The notes beneath the pieces are model-generated. The model ran no database searches and was not told the DNA's origin. It worked only from the letters and a program-made list of their open reading frames with translations. From the NCBI RefSeq assembly GCF_000271845.1, contig NZ_JH719395.1, positions 948,366 to 1,012,365 of the forward strand: a stretch of 64,000 nt of DNA, in the 5' to 3' direction. Shown one piece after another: positions 49,749 to 58,889 of the stretch; the first letter of the stretch is position 1, and the number at the start of each line of letters is the position of its first letter. Made by a program: the position numbers and the translations under genes. The stretch comes from Rhizobium leguminosarum bv. trifolii WSM2297 (GTDB taxonomy: Bacteria; Pseudomonadota; Alphaproteobacteria; Rhizobiales; Rhizobiaceae).

Positions 49749-50233
49749 TGGCTTCGACGACCTACACGGCCGACCTCAAGAGCGTCGATGAGCTCCTCGC
49801 ACGGGAGCTCTACGACCTGTTGAAAATGCGCGTCGATGTCTTCGTCGTCGAGCAGAATTGTGCCTATCCCGAACTCGACGGTAAGGATATCGATGCTCTG
49901 CATCTACGGCTGTTGGAGAACGGCGAACTCCTGGCTTCGGCACGGATTCTGAAGCCGCATGAGCCGCATGATCCGTCGAAGATCGGCCGCGTCGTCGTCT
50001 CACCCGCCCACCGCGGCAAACGCCTCGGCGATGCATTGATGAGCGAAGCGATCTCTGCTTGCGAACGGCTTTATCCGGCAAACCCCATCGCCTTGTCGGC
50101 ACAGGCCCATCTGCGCCGCTTCTATGAAGCTTTCGGTTTCAGCATGGCATCCGAGGAGTATCTGGAAGACGGTATTCCCCATATCGATATGATCCGCCAG
50201 TTGGCCATCCGGCCGGCAGGGATATCGTCATGA
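49748..50233 (+). CDS. ElaA-type GNAT acetyltransferase
   Basis: 161 residues. LYDLLKMRVDVFVVEQNCAYPELDGKDIDALHL is the ElaA family signature, and RVVVSPAHRGKRLGDALMSEAI is the acetyl-CoA binding motif. The acceptor is unknown. Its ATG overlaps the frmA stop (TGATG), and its own stop overlaps the next start by four bases, so frmA, this gene and the DUF188 gene form one tightly coupled operon. Confidence 0.9.
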   Translation: MASTTYTADLKSVDELLARELYDLLKMRVDVFVVEQNCAYPELDGKDIDALHLRLLENGELLASARILKPHEPHDPSKIGRVVVSPAHRGKRLGDALMSEAISACERLYPANPIALSAQAHLRRFYEAFGFSMASEEYLEDGIPHIDMIRQLAIRPAGISS

Positions 50234-50697
50234 TCTATGTCGATGCCGATGCCTGCCCGGTGAAGCCGGAAATCCTCAAGGTGGCCGAACGCCTCGGCCT
50301 CGAAGTCACCTTCGTCGCCAATTCCGGCCTGCGCCCTTCCCGCGATCCGATGATCCACAATGTCATCGTCTCCAACGCCTTCGATGCCGCCGACAACTGG
50401 ATTGCCGAGCGCGCCGGCGCGGGTGATGTCGTCGTCACCGCCGACGTACCGCTCGCCGTGCGCTGTGTCGCCACTGGCGCCTTCGTCAGTGGCCCGACGG
50501 GCCGCGTCTTCGACGAGACCAATATCGGCATGGCGAGCGCTATGCGCGATCTTGGCGCACATCTGCGCGAAACCGGCGAGAGCAAGGGCTACAACGCCGC
50601 CTTCAGCCCGAAGGACCGCTCACGTTTCCTCGAAACCTTCGACCGCCTCTGCCGCCGCGCCAAAAGCCTGTCGGCGGAGACCGGCGGGCAGACGTGA
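50230..50697 (+). CDS. YaiI/YqxD (DUF188) family protein
   Basis: 155 residues. MIYVDADACPVKPEILKVAERLGLEVTFVAN and VVTADVPLAVRCVATGAFVSGPTGR are the DUF188 signature. The fold is PIN-like with conserved aspartates, and the function is not established. It overlaps the GNAT gene by four bases (ATGA), the third gene of the frmA unit. Confidence 0.92.
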   Translation: MIYVDADACPVKPEILKVAERLGLEVTFVANSGLRPSRDPMIHNVIVSNAFDAADNWIAERAGAGDVVVTADVPLAVRCVATGAFVSGPTGRVFDETNIGMASAMRDLGAHLRETGESKGYNAAFSPKDRSRFLETFDRLCRRAKSLSAETGGQT

Positions 50698-50789
50698 TCC
50701 CGCCCTTAAGCGCGCATGAAACGGGTGGCATGGCGGCCATGCCGATTCCTACCTTGAACAGAGCCGTTCTCTTGCGCATATAGACGGGA

Positions 50790-50841
50790 TCGCAGACGAC
50801 TGCGGCGTCCTGAGGATGCAACGTCGCGGGGACGGCCTCGC
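50790..50841 (+). promoter_or_regulatory. Guanidine-II (mini-ykkC) riboswitch
   Basis: Two short hairpins with the diagnostic ACGR loops: TCGCAG-ACGA-CTGCGG (50790-50805) and GCGGGG-ACGG-CCTCGC (50826-50841), each with a 6-base-pair stem allowing G-U pairs and a 20-base linker. They lie 20 bases before the SMR transporter ATG, with the aaggag ribosome-binding site just after the second hairpin. The position and loop sequences match guanidine-II riboswitches, which turn on guanidine export genes by freeing the translation start. Confidence 0.88.
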
Positions 50842-50861
50842 TCTTGAACAAGGAGAGTTGC

Positions 50862-51176
50862 ATGGCCTGGTTTCTGCTTTTTCTCGCCGGTCTTTTCGAA
50901 TGTGGCTGGGCGATCGGCCTTAAATACACCGAGGGTTTCACCCGGCCGCTGCCGACAGCGCTGACCGTCATATCGATGGTGGTCAGCATCGTGCTGCTCG
51001 GCCTGGCGGTGAAGCACCTGCCGATCGGCACCGCCTACGCGGTCTGGACCGGCATCGGCACGGTCGGCACCGCGCTGCTCGGCATCTGGCTGCTCGGCGA
51101 TGAGGCAAGTGTCTCCCGTCTTGCCTGCATCATGCTGATCGTCGGCGGTATCGCCGGTCTCAAGTTCACCGCCTGA
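50862..51176 (+). CDS. sugE: SMR-family guanidinium exporter (SugE/Gdx type)
   Basis: 104 residues with four membrane helices. MAWFLLFLAGLFECGWAIGLKYTEGF contains the essential proton/substrate glutamate E13, and TAYAVWTGIGTVGTALLGIWLLGDEAS is the SugE signature. Members of this subgroup (Gdx) exchange protons for guanidinium as antiparallel homodimers. The riboswitch just upstream supports guanidine and not general drug export. ATG 50862 is used; six more codons upstream are in frame. Confidence 0.93.
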   Translation: MAWFLLFLAGLFECGWAIGLKYTEGFTRPLPTALTVISMVVSIVLLGLAVKHLPIGTAYAVWTGIGTVGTALLGIWLLGDEASVSRLACIMLIVGGIAGLKFTA

Positions 51177-51183
51177 ACAAGAA

Positions 51184-51216
51184 AGACTGCGGGGCATCGC
51201 AAATGCCCCGCAGTCT
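51184..51216. terminator. Bidirectional intrinsic terminator
   Basis: Perfect 14-base arms AGACTGCGGGGCAT / ATGCCCCGCAGTCT around a 5-base loop lie between convergent sugE and the DoxX gene. On the minus strand it is followed by TTCTTGTTC; on the plus strand by GTGTTGG. Confidence 0.85.
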
Positions 51217-51224
51217 GTGTTGGC

Positions 51225-51617
51225 TCAGGCTGCTTTGCGGTTATCGACGGAAAGTGCGCCGGGACCGGAGAAGAACAGGTAGAGGAAGACGAAGCAGAAC
51301 AGGATCGCGGCGTCGCCCTGGTTGACGGCCGGGAAGAAGCTGTTCGGGGCATGCGCCATGAAATAGGCGACCGCCATTTCGCCGGCGAGCAGGAAGGCGA
51401 CGGGGCGCGTCAGCAAGCCGATGAGAATGAGGATACCGCCGACAAGCTCGAGAAGAGCCGCGAACAGCATCAGCGGCGGCAGCGAGCCGGACATCTGCGA
51501 AGCCGGGAAGCCGAAAAGCTTCATCGTGCCATGCTCGATGAACAGCAGCGCGGTGATGATTCTGAGAGCGGCCAGCCCGTAGGGGCGATAGGCGGAAAGA
51601 CGCTCGAAACTTGACAT
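51225..51617 (-). CDS. DoxX-family membrane protein
   Basis: 130 residues with four membrane helices. RIITALLFIEHGTMKLFGFP near the start and LLELVGGILILIGLLTRPVAFLLAGEMAVAYFM are the DoxX family pattern. Family members take part in redox or sulfur metabolism at the membrane, but most are uncharacterised. A ggagagg ribosome-binding site precedes ATG 51617. Confidence 0.92.
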   Translation of the reverse strand: MSSFERLSAYRPYGLAALRIITALLFIEHGTMKLFGFPASQMSGSLPPLMLFAALLELVGGILILIGLLTRPVAFLLAGEMAVAYFMAHAPNSFFPAVNQGDAAILFCFVFLYLFFSGPGALSVDNRKAA

Positions 51618-51759
51618 TAAAACCTCTCCATTAAAACAATTGCAGCCGAGCGTTAGCCCGTCCCCGACAGGGATTGAACACACGGATCGCTGACGGCCGT
51701 TCACTTTTTCGACAGCAGGCAAACACCTGACCGGACAGTTTTATTCGCTGAGCCAGACG

Positions 51760-53292
51760 TCAAAGCGGAATGTTGTCGTGTTTCTTCCAGGGGTTGGCGA
51801 GATCCTTGTTGCGCAGCATCTTCAGGCCGCGTGCCAGCCGGCGGCGGGTCGAATGCGGCATGATCACCTCGTCGACATAACCGCGCTCGGCGGCGACGAA
51901 GGGTGAGAGGAACCGGTCTTCGTACATTTTCGTATGCGCGGCGATCTTTTCCGGATCGGCGATATCCTTGCGGAAGATGATCTCGACCGCGCCCTTGGCG
52001 CCCATCACCGCGATCTGCGCCGTCGGCCAGGCATAGTTGAGGTCACCGCGCAGATGCTTCGACGCCATGACGTCATAGGCGCCGCCGAAAGCCTTGCGGG
52101 TGATGACGGTGAGCTTCGGCACCGTTGCCTCGGCATAGGCAAAGAGCAGCTTGGCGCCATGCTTGATGAGGCCGCCATATTCCTGCGCCGTGCCCGGCAG
52201 GAAGCCCGGCACGTCGACGAAGGTGACGATCGGAATGCCGAAGCAGTCGCAGAAGCGTACGAAGCGGGCCGCCTTGCGCGACGCGTCGCTGTCGAGCACG
52301 CCGGCCAGCACCATCGGCTGGTTGGCGACGAAACCGACCGTGGAGCCTTCGACGCGGCCGAAGCCGCAGACGATATTGCCGGCAAAGCTTGCCTGGATCT
52401 CGAAGAAATCCCCCTCGTCCGCCACCTTCCGGATCAATTCCTTGATATCGTATGGCTTGTTGGCGCTGGCCGGCACCAGCGTATCGAGCGACATGTCGAC
52501 CTCTGTCACCGACTGGTAATATTCGATTTCGGGCAGCGGCGCGGTATTCGAAAGCGGCAGGAAATCGATCAGCCGGCGCACCTGCAGCAGCGTTTCCACA
52601 TCATTCTCATAGGCGCCGTCGGCAATCGAAGAGCGCGTCGTGTGGACCACGGCGCCGCCGAGCTCCTCTGCGGTCACCGTCTCATTGGTGACGGTCTTCA
52701 CCACATCGGGCCCGGTCACGAACATGTAGGAGCTATCGCGCACCATGAAGATGAAATCGGTCATTGCAGGCGAATAGACGTCGCCGCCCGCGCAGGGACC
52801 CATGATTACCGAGATCTGCGGGATGACGCCCGAAGCGAGCACATTGCGCTGGAACACTTCGGCATAACCGCCAAGCGCTGCCACACCCTCCTGAATGCGG
52901 GCGCCGCCAGCATCATAGATGCCGACGATCGGCGCGCGGTTCTTCAGCGCCATGTCCTGCACCTTCATGATCTTCTCGGCATGCGCTTCCGAAAGCGAGC
53001 CGCCGAAGACGGTGAAGTCCTTGGCGAAGACGAACACTGTGCGGCCGTTGACGGTGCCCCAGCCGGTGACGACGCCGTCGCCGGCAACCCGGCTCTTGTC
53101 CATGCCGAAATCGGTGGAACGGTGTTCGACGAACATGTCGAACTCCTCGAAGGAGCCTTCGTCGAGGAAGAGGTCGATTCGCTCGCGCGCCGTCAGCTTG
53201 CCGCGCTGGTGCTGGGCGTCGATGCGCGCCTTGCCGCCGCCCAGGCGGGCGACGCCGCGGCGACGTTCGAGTTCTTCGAGAATTTCCTTCAT
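51760..53292 (-). CDS. pccB: Propionyl-CoA carboxylase beta subunit
   Basis: 510 residues, full length. It transfers the carboxyl group from biotin on PccA to propionyl-Co[28 protein letters not shown] starts the N-terminal crotonase-like domain, with [17 protein letters not shown] and [22 protein letters not shown]. The C-terminal domain has [53 protein letters not shown]. It faces pccA from 3.2 kb away. A gggag ribosome-binding site supports the start. Confidence 0.95.
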   Translation of the reverse strand: MKEILEELERRRGVARLGGGKARIDAQHQRGKLTARERIDLFLDEGSFEEFDMFVEHRSTDFGMDKSRVAGDGVVTGWGTVNGRTVFVFAKDFTVFGGSLSEAHAEKIMKVQDMALKNRAPIVGIYDAGGARIQEGVAALGGYAEVFQRNVLASGVIPQISVIMGPCAGGDVYSPAMTDFIFMVRDSSYMFVTGPDVVKTVTNETVTAEELGGAVVHTTRSSIADGAYENDVETLLQVRRLIDFLPLSNTAPLPEIEYYQSVTEVDMSLDTLVPASANKPYDIKELIRKVADEGDFFEIQASFAGNIVCGFGRVEGSTVGFVANQPMVLAGVLDSDASRKAARFVRFCDCFGIPIVTFVDVPGFLPGTAQEYGGLIKHGAKLLFAYAEATVPKLTVITRKAFGGAYDVMASKHLRGDLNYAWPTAQIAVMGAKGAVEIIFRKDIADPEKIAAHTKMYEDRFLSPFVAAERGYVDEVIMPHSTRRRLARGLKMLRNKDLANPWKKHDNIPL

Positions 53293-53384
53293 GCGATCTC
53301 CCTCGCCGATATTCTCTACAGCATGATGCCGAAAGGTGTGTGCGGTTCGGATGACTAGGCTGAGCGGCCCAACATCATCCTGTT

Positions 53385-53843
53385 CTAGTGGCTGCGCCCG
53401 CTGAGTGAGAAGGCAGACCGTATTCTCGCCGCAACGTCCTCGGCCAGGATCTCGTCGGCAAGCTTGGGGTCGGCGGCGATGCTGGTCACGTCGAAGGCGC
53501 TGACGGCGATGACCGATCCGTCTTCGACCGAGGCCGCGTCGATACTGATCTTGGCGACGTTGCGATCCTTCTGGAAGCCTAGACCCTTCTCGACGGAAAC
53601 CACACGAATTGTCAGCACCACCCGGGGCAGCACGGTGTCGCGTACGGTGACGTTGATTGCGGCGTTGACGCGGTCGTTGATGCCGGAAAGCAGCGCGGCC
53701 GGCATATTCGGGCCGGAAACAACGACGGCGCTGCGCACATCATAGACCGGCGCGGCCGGCTTCGGGCCTGTAAGGCTGGCGCAGGCCGTAAGCGCGACAC
53801 AGACGAGTGCGGCCCGGCAAAAACACGACCTCAGCCAATTCAT
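53385..53843 (-). CDS. Putative lipoprotein of unknown function
   Basis: 152 residues. A lipoprotein signal (LVCVALTAC, with Cys after LTA) predicts attachment to a membrane. The rest is one small domain ([36 protein letters not shown], then [26 protein letters not shown]). I do not recognise the family; it resembles small conserved envelope proteins of rhizobia. It reads leftward, 92 bases from the pccB start. Confidence 0.75.
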   Translation of the reverse strand: MNWLRSCFCRAALVCVALTACASLTGPKPAAPVYDVRSAVVVSGPNMPAALLSGINDRVNAAINVTVRDTVLPRVVLTIRVVSVEKGLGFQKDRNVAKISIDAASVEDGSVIAVSAFDVTSIAADPKLADEILAEDVAARIRSAFSLSGRSH

Positions 53844-53910
53844 GACAAATCCCGCACCCACTCCGTTGGAGTCGCAGATTTCGTCATAATGCCCGGGAAG
53901 GCAATATGTT

Positions 53911-54696
53911 TCAGGCGCTTAGGGCGAAAAAAACGTCCGTCGCCGCCTTGAACTCGGCAAAGCGCTTGGCCCGCCGCTCCTCGGCTTCCTCGTCACCGCC
54001 CCAATGCTCGATCGTCCAGTCTTCGTCGAGATGGGCAAGCGACCAGGCCTCCTCCATCGTCACCCGGCCGCAGGCGGTGGCGAGCGCGAGGATCGCCGAA
54101 CCTGTCAGCGTCGTGATCGTGTGGAGTGCTGCAAGCGCCATCGGGCTATCAAATCTGGCAAGCGTCACGGCGAAGGCGGCAGTCGCCTCGCGCGGCTGCT
54201 CTTGAGGCATCACGCCTTCGATGAGGATGAAGCGGGCGCCGAGATCGAGCGCCGCCCAGTCGATGACCGGGTCCCAGCGCTCGGCTTGGCGCGCGACCAG
54301 CAGTTCCGGCCCATCGGCGCGATAGCAGATAAGGTCGCTCGAGGAAAATCGCAGTATATCTTCAAATATCGCCTGCCTGTTGGCGTCAACGCCGTCGAGC
54401 GCGGTGTTGACAAGCCGCGTCACCGGCATCGTCAGTGGATCGATCTCTTCACCCTGCGCCTGCCATTCGGCGGCGACAAGCCTCGCCAGCGCCTCTGTGG
54501 GAACGGCGAGAACCTGCCGTGCCGGCGTGCGCACCGTCTTGCCGTCGAGCGTGACCGCAAAACCGCCTTCGTGCTCGGCGACCGAGACATCGGTATAGAA
54601 ACGCTTCGGCAGCGGCTTCTTCATCTGGATCTGGGCCCGGCGGATCGGATCGGGATGGCTCAGGCCCTCGGAAAGGTCGTTCAGCAGGTCGCGCAT
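53911..54696 (-). CDS. ATP12 family protein
   Basis: 261 residues. KRFYTDVSVAEHEGGFAVTLDGKTVRTPARQVLAVPTEALARLVAAEWQAQGEEIDPLTMPVTRLVNTALDGV is the ATP12 family signature. In mitochondria Atp12 is a chaperone for the F1 alpha subunit; the alphaproteobacterial homologue is thought to be its ancestor, but its client here is not shown. It is followed by other genes of the same strand set (HAD, RluA upstream). Confidence 0.93.
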   Translation of the reverse strand: MRDLLNDLSEGLSHPDPIRRAQIQMKKPLPKRFYTDVSVAEHEGGFAVTLDGKTVRTPARQVLAVPTEALARLVAAEWQAQGEEIDPLTMPVTRLVNTALDGVDANRQAIFEDILRFSSSDLICYRADGPELLVARQAERWDPVIDWAALDLGARFILIEGVMPQEQPREATAAFAVTLARFDSPMALAALHTITTLTGSAILALATACGRVTMEEAWSLAHLDEDWTIEHWGGDEEAEERRAKRFAEFKAATDVFFALSA

Positions 54697-54705
54697 GGGC
54701 TCACC

Positions 54706-55359
54706 TCAGGAAAAATGGCGCAATATCTCGTTCGGATGATAGGCGATCGCATCGGCGCCGTTGGCGATCAGCTCATCCACGCTGGCATAGCCCCAGGCAA
54801 CGCCGATCGCCTTGGCGCCGGCAGCCTTCGCCATCTGCATATCGTAAATCGCATCGCCGATGACAATGGCGTCGGTGGCATTCATGCCGGTTTCCTCGCA
54901 GCATTCCGTCACCATGGCCGGATGCGGCTTGGAAGGGCAATCATCGGCGGTGCGGGCAACGGTAAAATATCGGTCGAAGCCGTGCGTCTCCATCACGAGG
55001 TTCAGCCCGCGCCTGGATTTGCCGGTCACCGCACCGATCAGCAGATCCTCGCGCCCGCTGATCGCGTCGATCATCTCGCGAATGCCGGGAAACAGCGGCT
55101 CCCGGTAATCGAGATCCTGGCGCACGACCGAGAACAGCGATTTGTAATGCGCCGTCATGTCGATATCTTGCTGCTCGACATGCGGCCTGCCCTGCATGCG
55201 GGCTATCGCGATATCGAGCGACAGGCCGATGATCGCCTTGGTATCCTCGAATCGCGGTTCCGGCTTGCCGAATTTTTCGAAGGTGCGGCGCATGGTTTCG
55301 TGGATCAGGCCGGCGCTGTCGACCAGCGTGCCGTCGCAATCGAAAAGCGCGAGTTTCAT
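54706..55359 (-). CDS. HAD-superfamily hydrolase (phosphoglycolate phosphatase-like)
   Basis: 217 residues. The HAD motifs are present: DCDGTLVDS (nucleophile D7 and acid D9), GAVTGKSRRG (motif II), K in PSKPHP (motif III) and IGDAIYDMQMAKAAGAKAIGVAWG (motif IV). It belongs to subfamily IA, related to Gph. The substrate is unknown; with the pseudouridine synthase upstream, a housekeeping role is likely. Its ATG overlaps the RluA gene stop by four bases, so the two are coupled. Confidence 0.92.
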   Translation of the reverse strand: MKLALFDCDGTLVDSAGLIHETMRRTFEKFGKPEPRFEDTKAIIGLSLDIAIARMQGRPHVEQQDIDMTAHYKSLFSVVRQDLDYREPLFPGIREMIDAISGREDLLIGAVTGKSRRGLNLVMETHGFDRYFTVARTADDCPSKPHPAMVTECCEETGMNATDAIVIGDAIYDMQMAKAAGAKAIGVAWGYASVDELIANGADAIAYHPNEILRHFS

Positions 55360-56348
55360 TCGCTGTCCCTTTCGGCGCCGGCAAGGTCGAGACCGAGAAG
55401 GTTCCATGTCTGCACCATATGCGACGGCAGCGGCGCGCTGACGCGCAGGCGGCCGCCGGATGGGTGCGGGATGTCGATGTGGCGCGCGTGCAGATGCAGC
55501 TTCTTCTGGACGCCGCCTGGAAAATCCCAATTCGGATCGTCGTCGAAATATTTCGGATCGCCGATGATCGGATGGCCGATATGCAGGGCATGGACGCGCA
55601 ACTGGTGGGTACGGCCGGTATAAGGTTCCATCTCCAGCCATGCGAGATTCTGGGCCGCCGTCTCAACCACGCGGTAGAAGGAAATCGCATGGTCGGCACC
55701 GTCCTCGCCGTGTTTGGCGATGCGCATGCGATCGCCATCGGCTGTCGGTTCCTTGACGAGCCAGGTCGAGATCTTGTCCTCATGCTTGCGCGGCACACCC
55801 TTGACCAGCGCCCAATAGGTCTTCTTGGTATCGCGCTCGCGGAAGGCGGCCGTCAGCTTCTGTGCGGCGCCGCGTGTCCGGGCGATGACCAGAACACCCG
55901 ATGTATCGCGGTCGAGGCGGTGAACGAGCCGCGGCTTTTCGCCCTTCGGGCTGGTCCAGGCTTCGAGCATCTGATCGATATGACGGGCGACTCCGGAGCC
56001 GCCCTGCACCGCAATGCCGGGCGGCTTGTTGAGCACGATGACCTTATCGTCCTCATGCAACACCATGCGCGACAGCAGTTCGAAGTCAGACGAATGCTTG
56101 AGATCCTTGCCGGCGATCGGCCCGGATTTCAGCTTCGCATCGACATCCAGCGGCGGCACCCGCACCGTCTGGCCGGGCTGCACACGCGCATCCGATTTGA
56201 CACGGCCGCCGTCGACGCGCACCTGGCCGGAGCGCAATAGTTTCTGCAGCGGGCCGAAGCCGAGCCCGGGGAAATGCACTTTGAACCAGCGATCGAGCCG
56301 CATGCCCGCTTCGTCGGCTTCAACCTTGATATGTTCTATGCCAGCCAT
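55356..56348 (-). CDS. RluA-family pseudouridine synthase
   Basis: 330 residues. An N-terminal S4 RNA-binding domain (about 1-70, DEAGMRLDRWFKVHFPGLG) is followed by the pseudouridine synthase domain. The catalytic aspartate is in HRLDRDTSGVLV, with TGRTHQLRVHALHIGHPIIGDPKYF later. By length and S4 domain it is RluC/RluD-like and likely modifies 23S rRNA; the exact site is not clear. ATG 56348 is used over an upstream ATG that has no ribosome-binding site. Its stop overlaps the HAD gene start. Confidence 0.92.
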   Translation of the reverse strand: MAGIEHIKVEADEAGMRLDRWFKVHFPGLGFGPLQKLLRSGQVRVDGGRVKSDARVQPGQTVRVPPLDVDAKLKSGPIAGKDLKHSSDFELLSRMVLHEDDKVIVLNKPPGIAVQGGSGVARHIDQMLEAWTSPKGEKPRLVHRLDRDTSGVLVIARTRGAAQKLTAAFRERDTKKTYWALVKGVPRKHEDKISTWLVKEPTADGDRMRIAKHGEDGADHAISFYRVVETAAQNLAWLEMEPYTGRTHQLRVHALHIGHPIIGDPKYFDDDPNWDFPGGVQKKLHLHARHIDIPHPSGGRLRVSAPLPSHMVQTWNLLGLDLAGAERDSE

Positions 56349-56442
56349 AAAAAATCTTTCGGAAATTGCAGCACGGGCCAAGCCGGCGTTCTTGCCGCAG
56401 CCTTTAGAGCATTTTCACGCAAAACGGAAACCGGAAAAGAAA

Positions 56443-56820
56443 TCAGGCCAAAGCGCGCATGACGGCAAGGCCAGACATGACGGCGACCATCGAAAGCCCG
56501 ACGCTCGCAACGATATAAACACCCCCGGCCACCGCCTCGCCACGCTCGAACAGCGAGATCGCATCCAGCGAGAAGGCCGAGAAGGTGGTGAAGCCGCCGA
56601 GGAAGCCGGTGATCAGCAACAGCCGCAGTTCCATCGAGGCGTTGAACCGCCGCGCGATCAGCTCGGCAAAGACGCCGATGACGAAGCAGCCGACGACATT
56701 GACGGCGAGCGTGCCCCAGGGAAAGGCCGGGCCCATGAGCCTGAGCGTCCACTGGCCGACATAATATCTGAGAACGGAGCCGATAGCGCCGCCGAGGGCG
56801 ACAAGGAGAGCCTGAATCAT
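56443..56820 (-). CDS. crcB: Fluoride exporter CrcB/FluC
   Basis: 125 residues with four membrane helices. GGAIGSVLRYYVGQWT, WGTLAVNVVGCFVIG and TGFLGGFTTFSAFSLDA are the Fluc fluoride-channel signature. It exports fluoride ions. I found no fluoride riboswitch in the 120 bases upstream. It lies 94 bases before the RluA gene start on the same strand. Confidence 0.95.
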   Translation of the reverse strand: MIQALLVALGGAIGSVLRYYVGQWTLRLMGPAFPWGTLAVNVVGCFVIGVFAELIARRFNASMELRLLLITGFLGGFTTFSAFSLDAISLFERGEAVAGGVYIVASVGLSMVAVMSGLAVMRALA

Positions 56821-56940
56821 GGGCCGGATTTACCGCGTTTTGAGAGCGTTTCCGATCGAGTTCGCATGATTCTTACCAATCGGTAAAATGCTGATGATTT
56901 TGTTATGATGGCACCAAGGTCATGCCGATACGGTGACGGC

Positions 56941-57207
56941 ATGACCCAGCTCCTGTCCGTATCGGCCAACACCGCTGCCATCGCCTTCGAATCGCTGAGA
57001 ATCCCCCAGCGTGTGGCGACGAGCACCGCGGCGCGCGACGCGAGGCGCCTTGCCGACCGGCAATTGAAAGCTGAGAACCCCGATCAAGCCGAAGAGCCCT
57101 CCAGCATCATCCAGTCGACCGAAGTGGCGCTCGATCTGATGGCCAAAGGCAACCGCCAGCCGCAGGCCGGCCTCAAGCAGGCCCTGCAATCCTACGAAGA
57201 GGTCTGA
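56941..57207 (+). CDS. Small hypothetical protein
   Basis: 88 residues, hydrophilic and mostly helical, Ala-rich (STAARDARRLADRQLKAENPDQAEEPS). No known domain, signal peptide or membrane helix. Two in-frame ATGs at 56905 and 56908 would add 12 residues. It is followed by a strong bidirectional terminator, which supports a real transcript. Confidence 0.55.
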   Translation: MTQLLSVSANTAAIAFESLRIPQRVATSTAARDARRLADRQLKAENPDQAEEPSSIIQSTEVALDLMAKGNRQPQAGLKQALQSYEEV

Positions 57208-57225
57208 GGCAACCGCCCCCGAATG

Positions 57226-57257
57226 AAGCCCGCGGCTGCGATCACAGCCGCGGGCTT
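57226..57257. terminator. Bidirectional intrinsic terminator
   Basis: Perfect 13-base arms AAGCCCGCGGCTG / CAGCCGCGGGCTT with a 6-base loop lie between convergent genes. On the plus strand TGCTGTTTC follows; on the minus strand CATTCGGG. It works better for the plus strand. Confidence 0.75.
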
Positions 57258-57279
57258 TGCTGTTTCGATCGGTTGGCGC

Positions 57280-58269
57280 CTATTTGCCCTGCGCCGACAG
57301 CACCTGCAGCACGAGGTCGACCTTGCCGGCCTTTTCGAAGGTCAGCGTCACCGGCACCGTATCGCCCTCTTTGAACGGCGTCTTCACCTTCTGGAACATC
57401 AGATGCAGGTTGCCGGGTTCAAGCTTGACCGTCTGGCCGGCGGCAATGGCGATGCCGTCCTTCAGCTGGCGCATCCGCATGACATTGTCCTTGGTCACCA
57501 TTTCGTGGATCTGAACCTCGCCCGCTGCAGGCGACGTCACCGACAGTAGCCGGTCGTCGGTCTTGCCGTTATTCTTCACCGCGAAGAAGCCGCCGCCGAC
57601 CGGTTGGCCGGGCAACATCGCCTTGGCGAAGCCGCCGGAGACTTCGAGGTCGCCGGCCTTGACCGTTTCACCGGCCGGCGCAGCAGCTGCCATGCCCGCC
57701 GTGCCACTCATGTCCATGCCGGCCATATCGTCGTGCTCATGGCCATGATCTTCACCGGCAACGACCTTCAACAACGGCGCCGGGCTTTTCATCCCATGCG
57801 CATCGCCGCCCTCCTTCGCCACTTGGTCCCAGGCCTGAACCGTATCGCCGCACATCTGCGTCACCGGAAAGGCGAGCGAGGTGCCGGCCTCGACGCCCGA
57901 CACCTTCCCCTGGATGACGAAGGTGTCGTAGAAATCGTCGGAGAGATTGCCGTTCTTCCAGCGGATCTCGATTGCGCCTGCCTTCACCTTGTCGCCGTGA
58001 TTGTCATAGGTCTTCTGGTAATCGCCCTTGATCACCTCGAGCTCCCAACCGGCTTTCGGCTGCGGCTTTGCAAAGACGAAGCCTTCCGGCAGCTTGACCC
58101 GCACTTCGGTGGTCGCCTTGCCGTCGCAGCCATGCGGCAGCTGCAGCGTGGCGAGAATGGTTGTCTCCTGCGTCACTTCCTTATCGAGGAAGGTCACATG
58201 CGCCTCGGCGCCGGCAATGGCGGTCGCGGAAAAAAGAGCGGCGAACGCGAATGTCTTTACGGTTTGCAT
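57280..58269 (-). CDS. YcnI-like (DUF1775) / PCuAC copper-chaperone fusion protein
   Basis: 329 residues, exported (signal peptide MQTVKTFAFAALFSATAIAG). Residues 24-160 are a DUF1775/YcnI domain, beginning with the mature histidine AHVTFLDKEV that in YcnI binds copper. A His/Met-rich linker (EDHGHEHDDMAGMDMSGTAGM) leads to a PCuAC domain (about 195-329) with the copper ligands in VQIHEMV (His, Met) and GNLHLMF (His, Met). The protein probably passes Cu(I) in the periplasm, for example to cytochrome oxidase. Confidence 0.93.
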   Translation of the reverse strand: MQTVKTFAFAALFSATAIAGAEAHVTFLDKEVTQETTILATLQLPHGCDGKATTEVRVKLPEGFVFAKPQPKAGWELEVIKGDYQKTYDNHGDKVKAGAIEIRWKNGNLSDDFYDTFVIQGKVSGVEAGTSLAFPVTQMCGDTVQAWDQVAKEGGDAHGMKSPAPLLKVVAGEDHGHEHDDMAGMDMSGTAGMAAAAPAGETVKAGDLEVSGGFAKAMLPGQPVGGGFFAVKNNGKTDDRLLSVTSPAAGEVQIHEMVTKDNVMRMRQLKDGIAIAAGQTVKLEPGNLHLMFQKVKTPFKEGDTVPVTLTFEKAGKVDLVLQVLSAQGK

Positions 58270-58342
58270 CGAATATCTCCTCGCCGGCCGCGGACTTCTG
58301 TTGGGCGGACCGGCATGCTGCGTCATAGGTTGCGGAGGCAGA

Positions 58343-58723
58343 TCAGGCGAGGATGGGAGGCGCGCGGGAATTCGGCCGGATGACCGCACTTGCACCGACA
58401 ACGGCTGAGGTTTCGATGGGCGAATTGAGGAGCGAACCGAGCTTGCGCTCGAGCCAAGAGCCCACATCCGGTGCCGGAAGGACAACCGAAGCCGACAGTC
58501 GGCAGGCTTCGCAATTCGGCTTGAAAGCGACGGTCTTGCCCTCGGCGTCCTTCACCGTGACGCAGAGCGAGGCGAACGTGCCGTCCGGCAGCATATAGGC
58601 TGCGGCATGGTAGCCTTCGGAGGCAACGGCCTGGGGCGCCTGATGGGCAAACCCGAGCAAAGCAAAGCTCAAGGCGCAAAGCATGCGCAAAAAGAGCGTC
58701 GCTTTCAATCCGGTCCGCCGCAT
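58343..58723 (-). CDS. DUF2946 family protein
   Basis: 126 residues. A signal peptide or membrane anchor (ATLFLRMLCALSFALLGFAH) is followed by a short exported domain with CVTVKDAEGKTVAFKPNCEACRLSASVVLPAP, where a CxxC pair (NCEAC) is notable. The end, RPNSRAPP, is typical of DUF2946, a family often found by copper-handling genes. GGGGA before ATG 58723 supports the start. It lies 73 bases upstream of the PCuAC fusion gene on the same strand. Confidence 0.83.
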   Translation of the reverse strand: MRRTGLKATLFLRMLCALSFALLGFAHQAPQAVASEGYHAAAYMLPDGTFASLCVTVKDAEGKTVAFKPNCEACRLSASVVLPAPDVGSWLERKLGSLLNSPIETSAVVGASAVIRPNSRAPPILA

Positions 58724-58889
58724 GAGATCCCCTTCAACAGCAAGCCGCGATAGCCGGTTTCGCCCCCGAATGCAAAAGCAGATTTGCCGCAGTTTAACGC
58801 CTGATTGGAATAAGACGACAAAAATTTGCCCGGTGACGACATTTGCCGCTTGCCAAGTGCCGCAGCCGCCGGATAATTGCGCCAACCTT

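Noticed and set aside
56821..56940. Fluoride riboswitch before crcB
   Set aside because: I looked for the crcB-motif pseudoknot pattern on the minus strand and did not find it.
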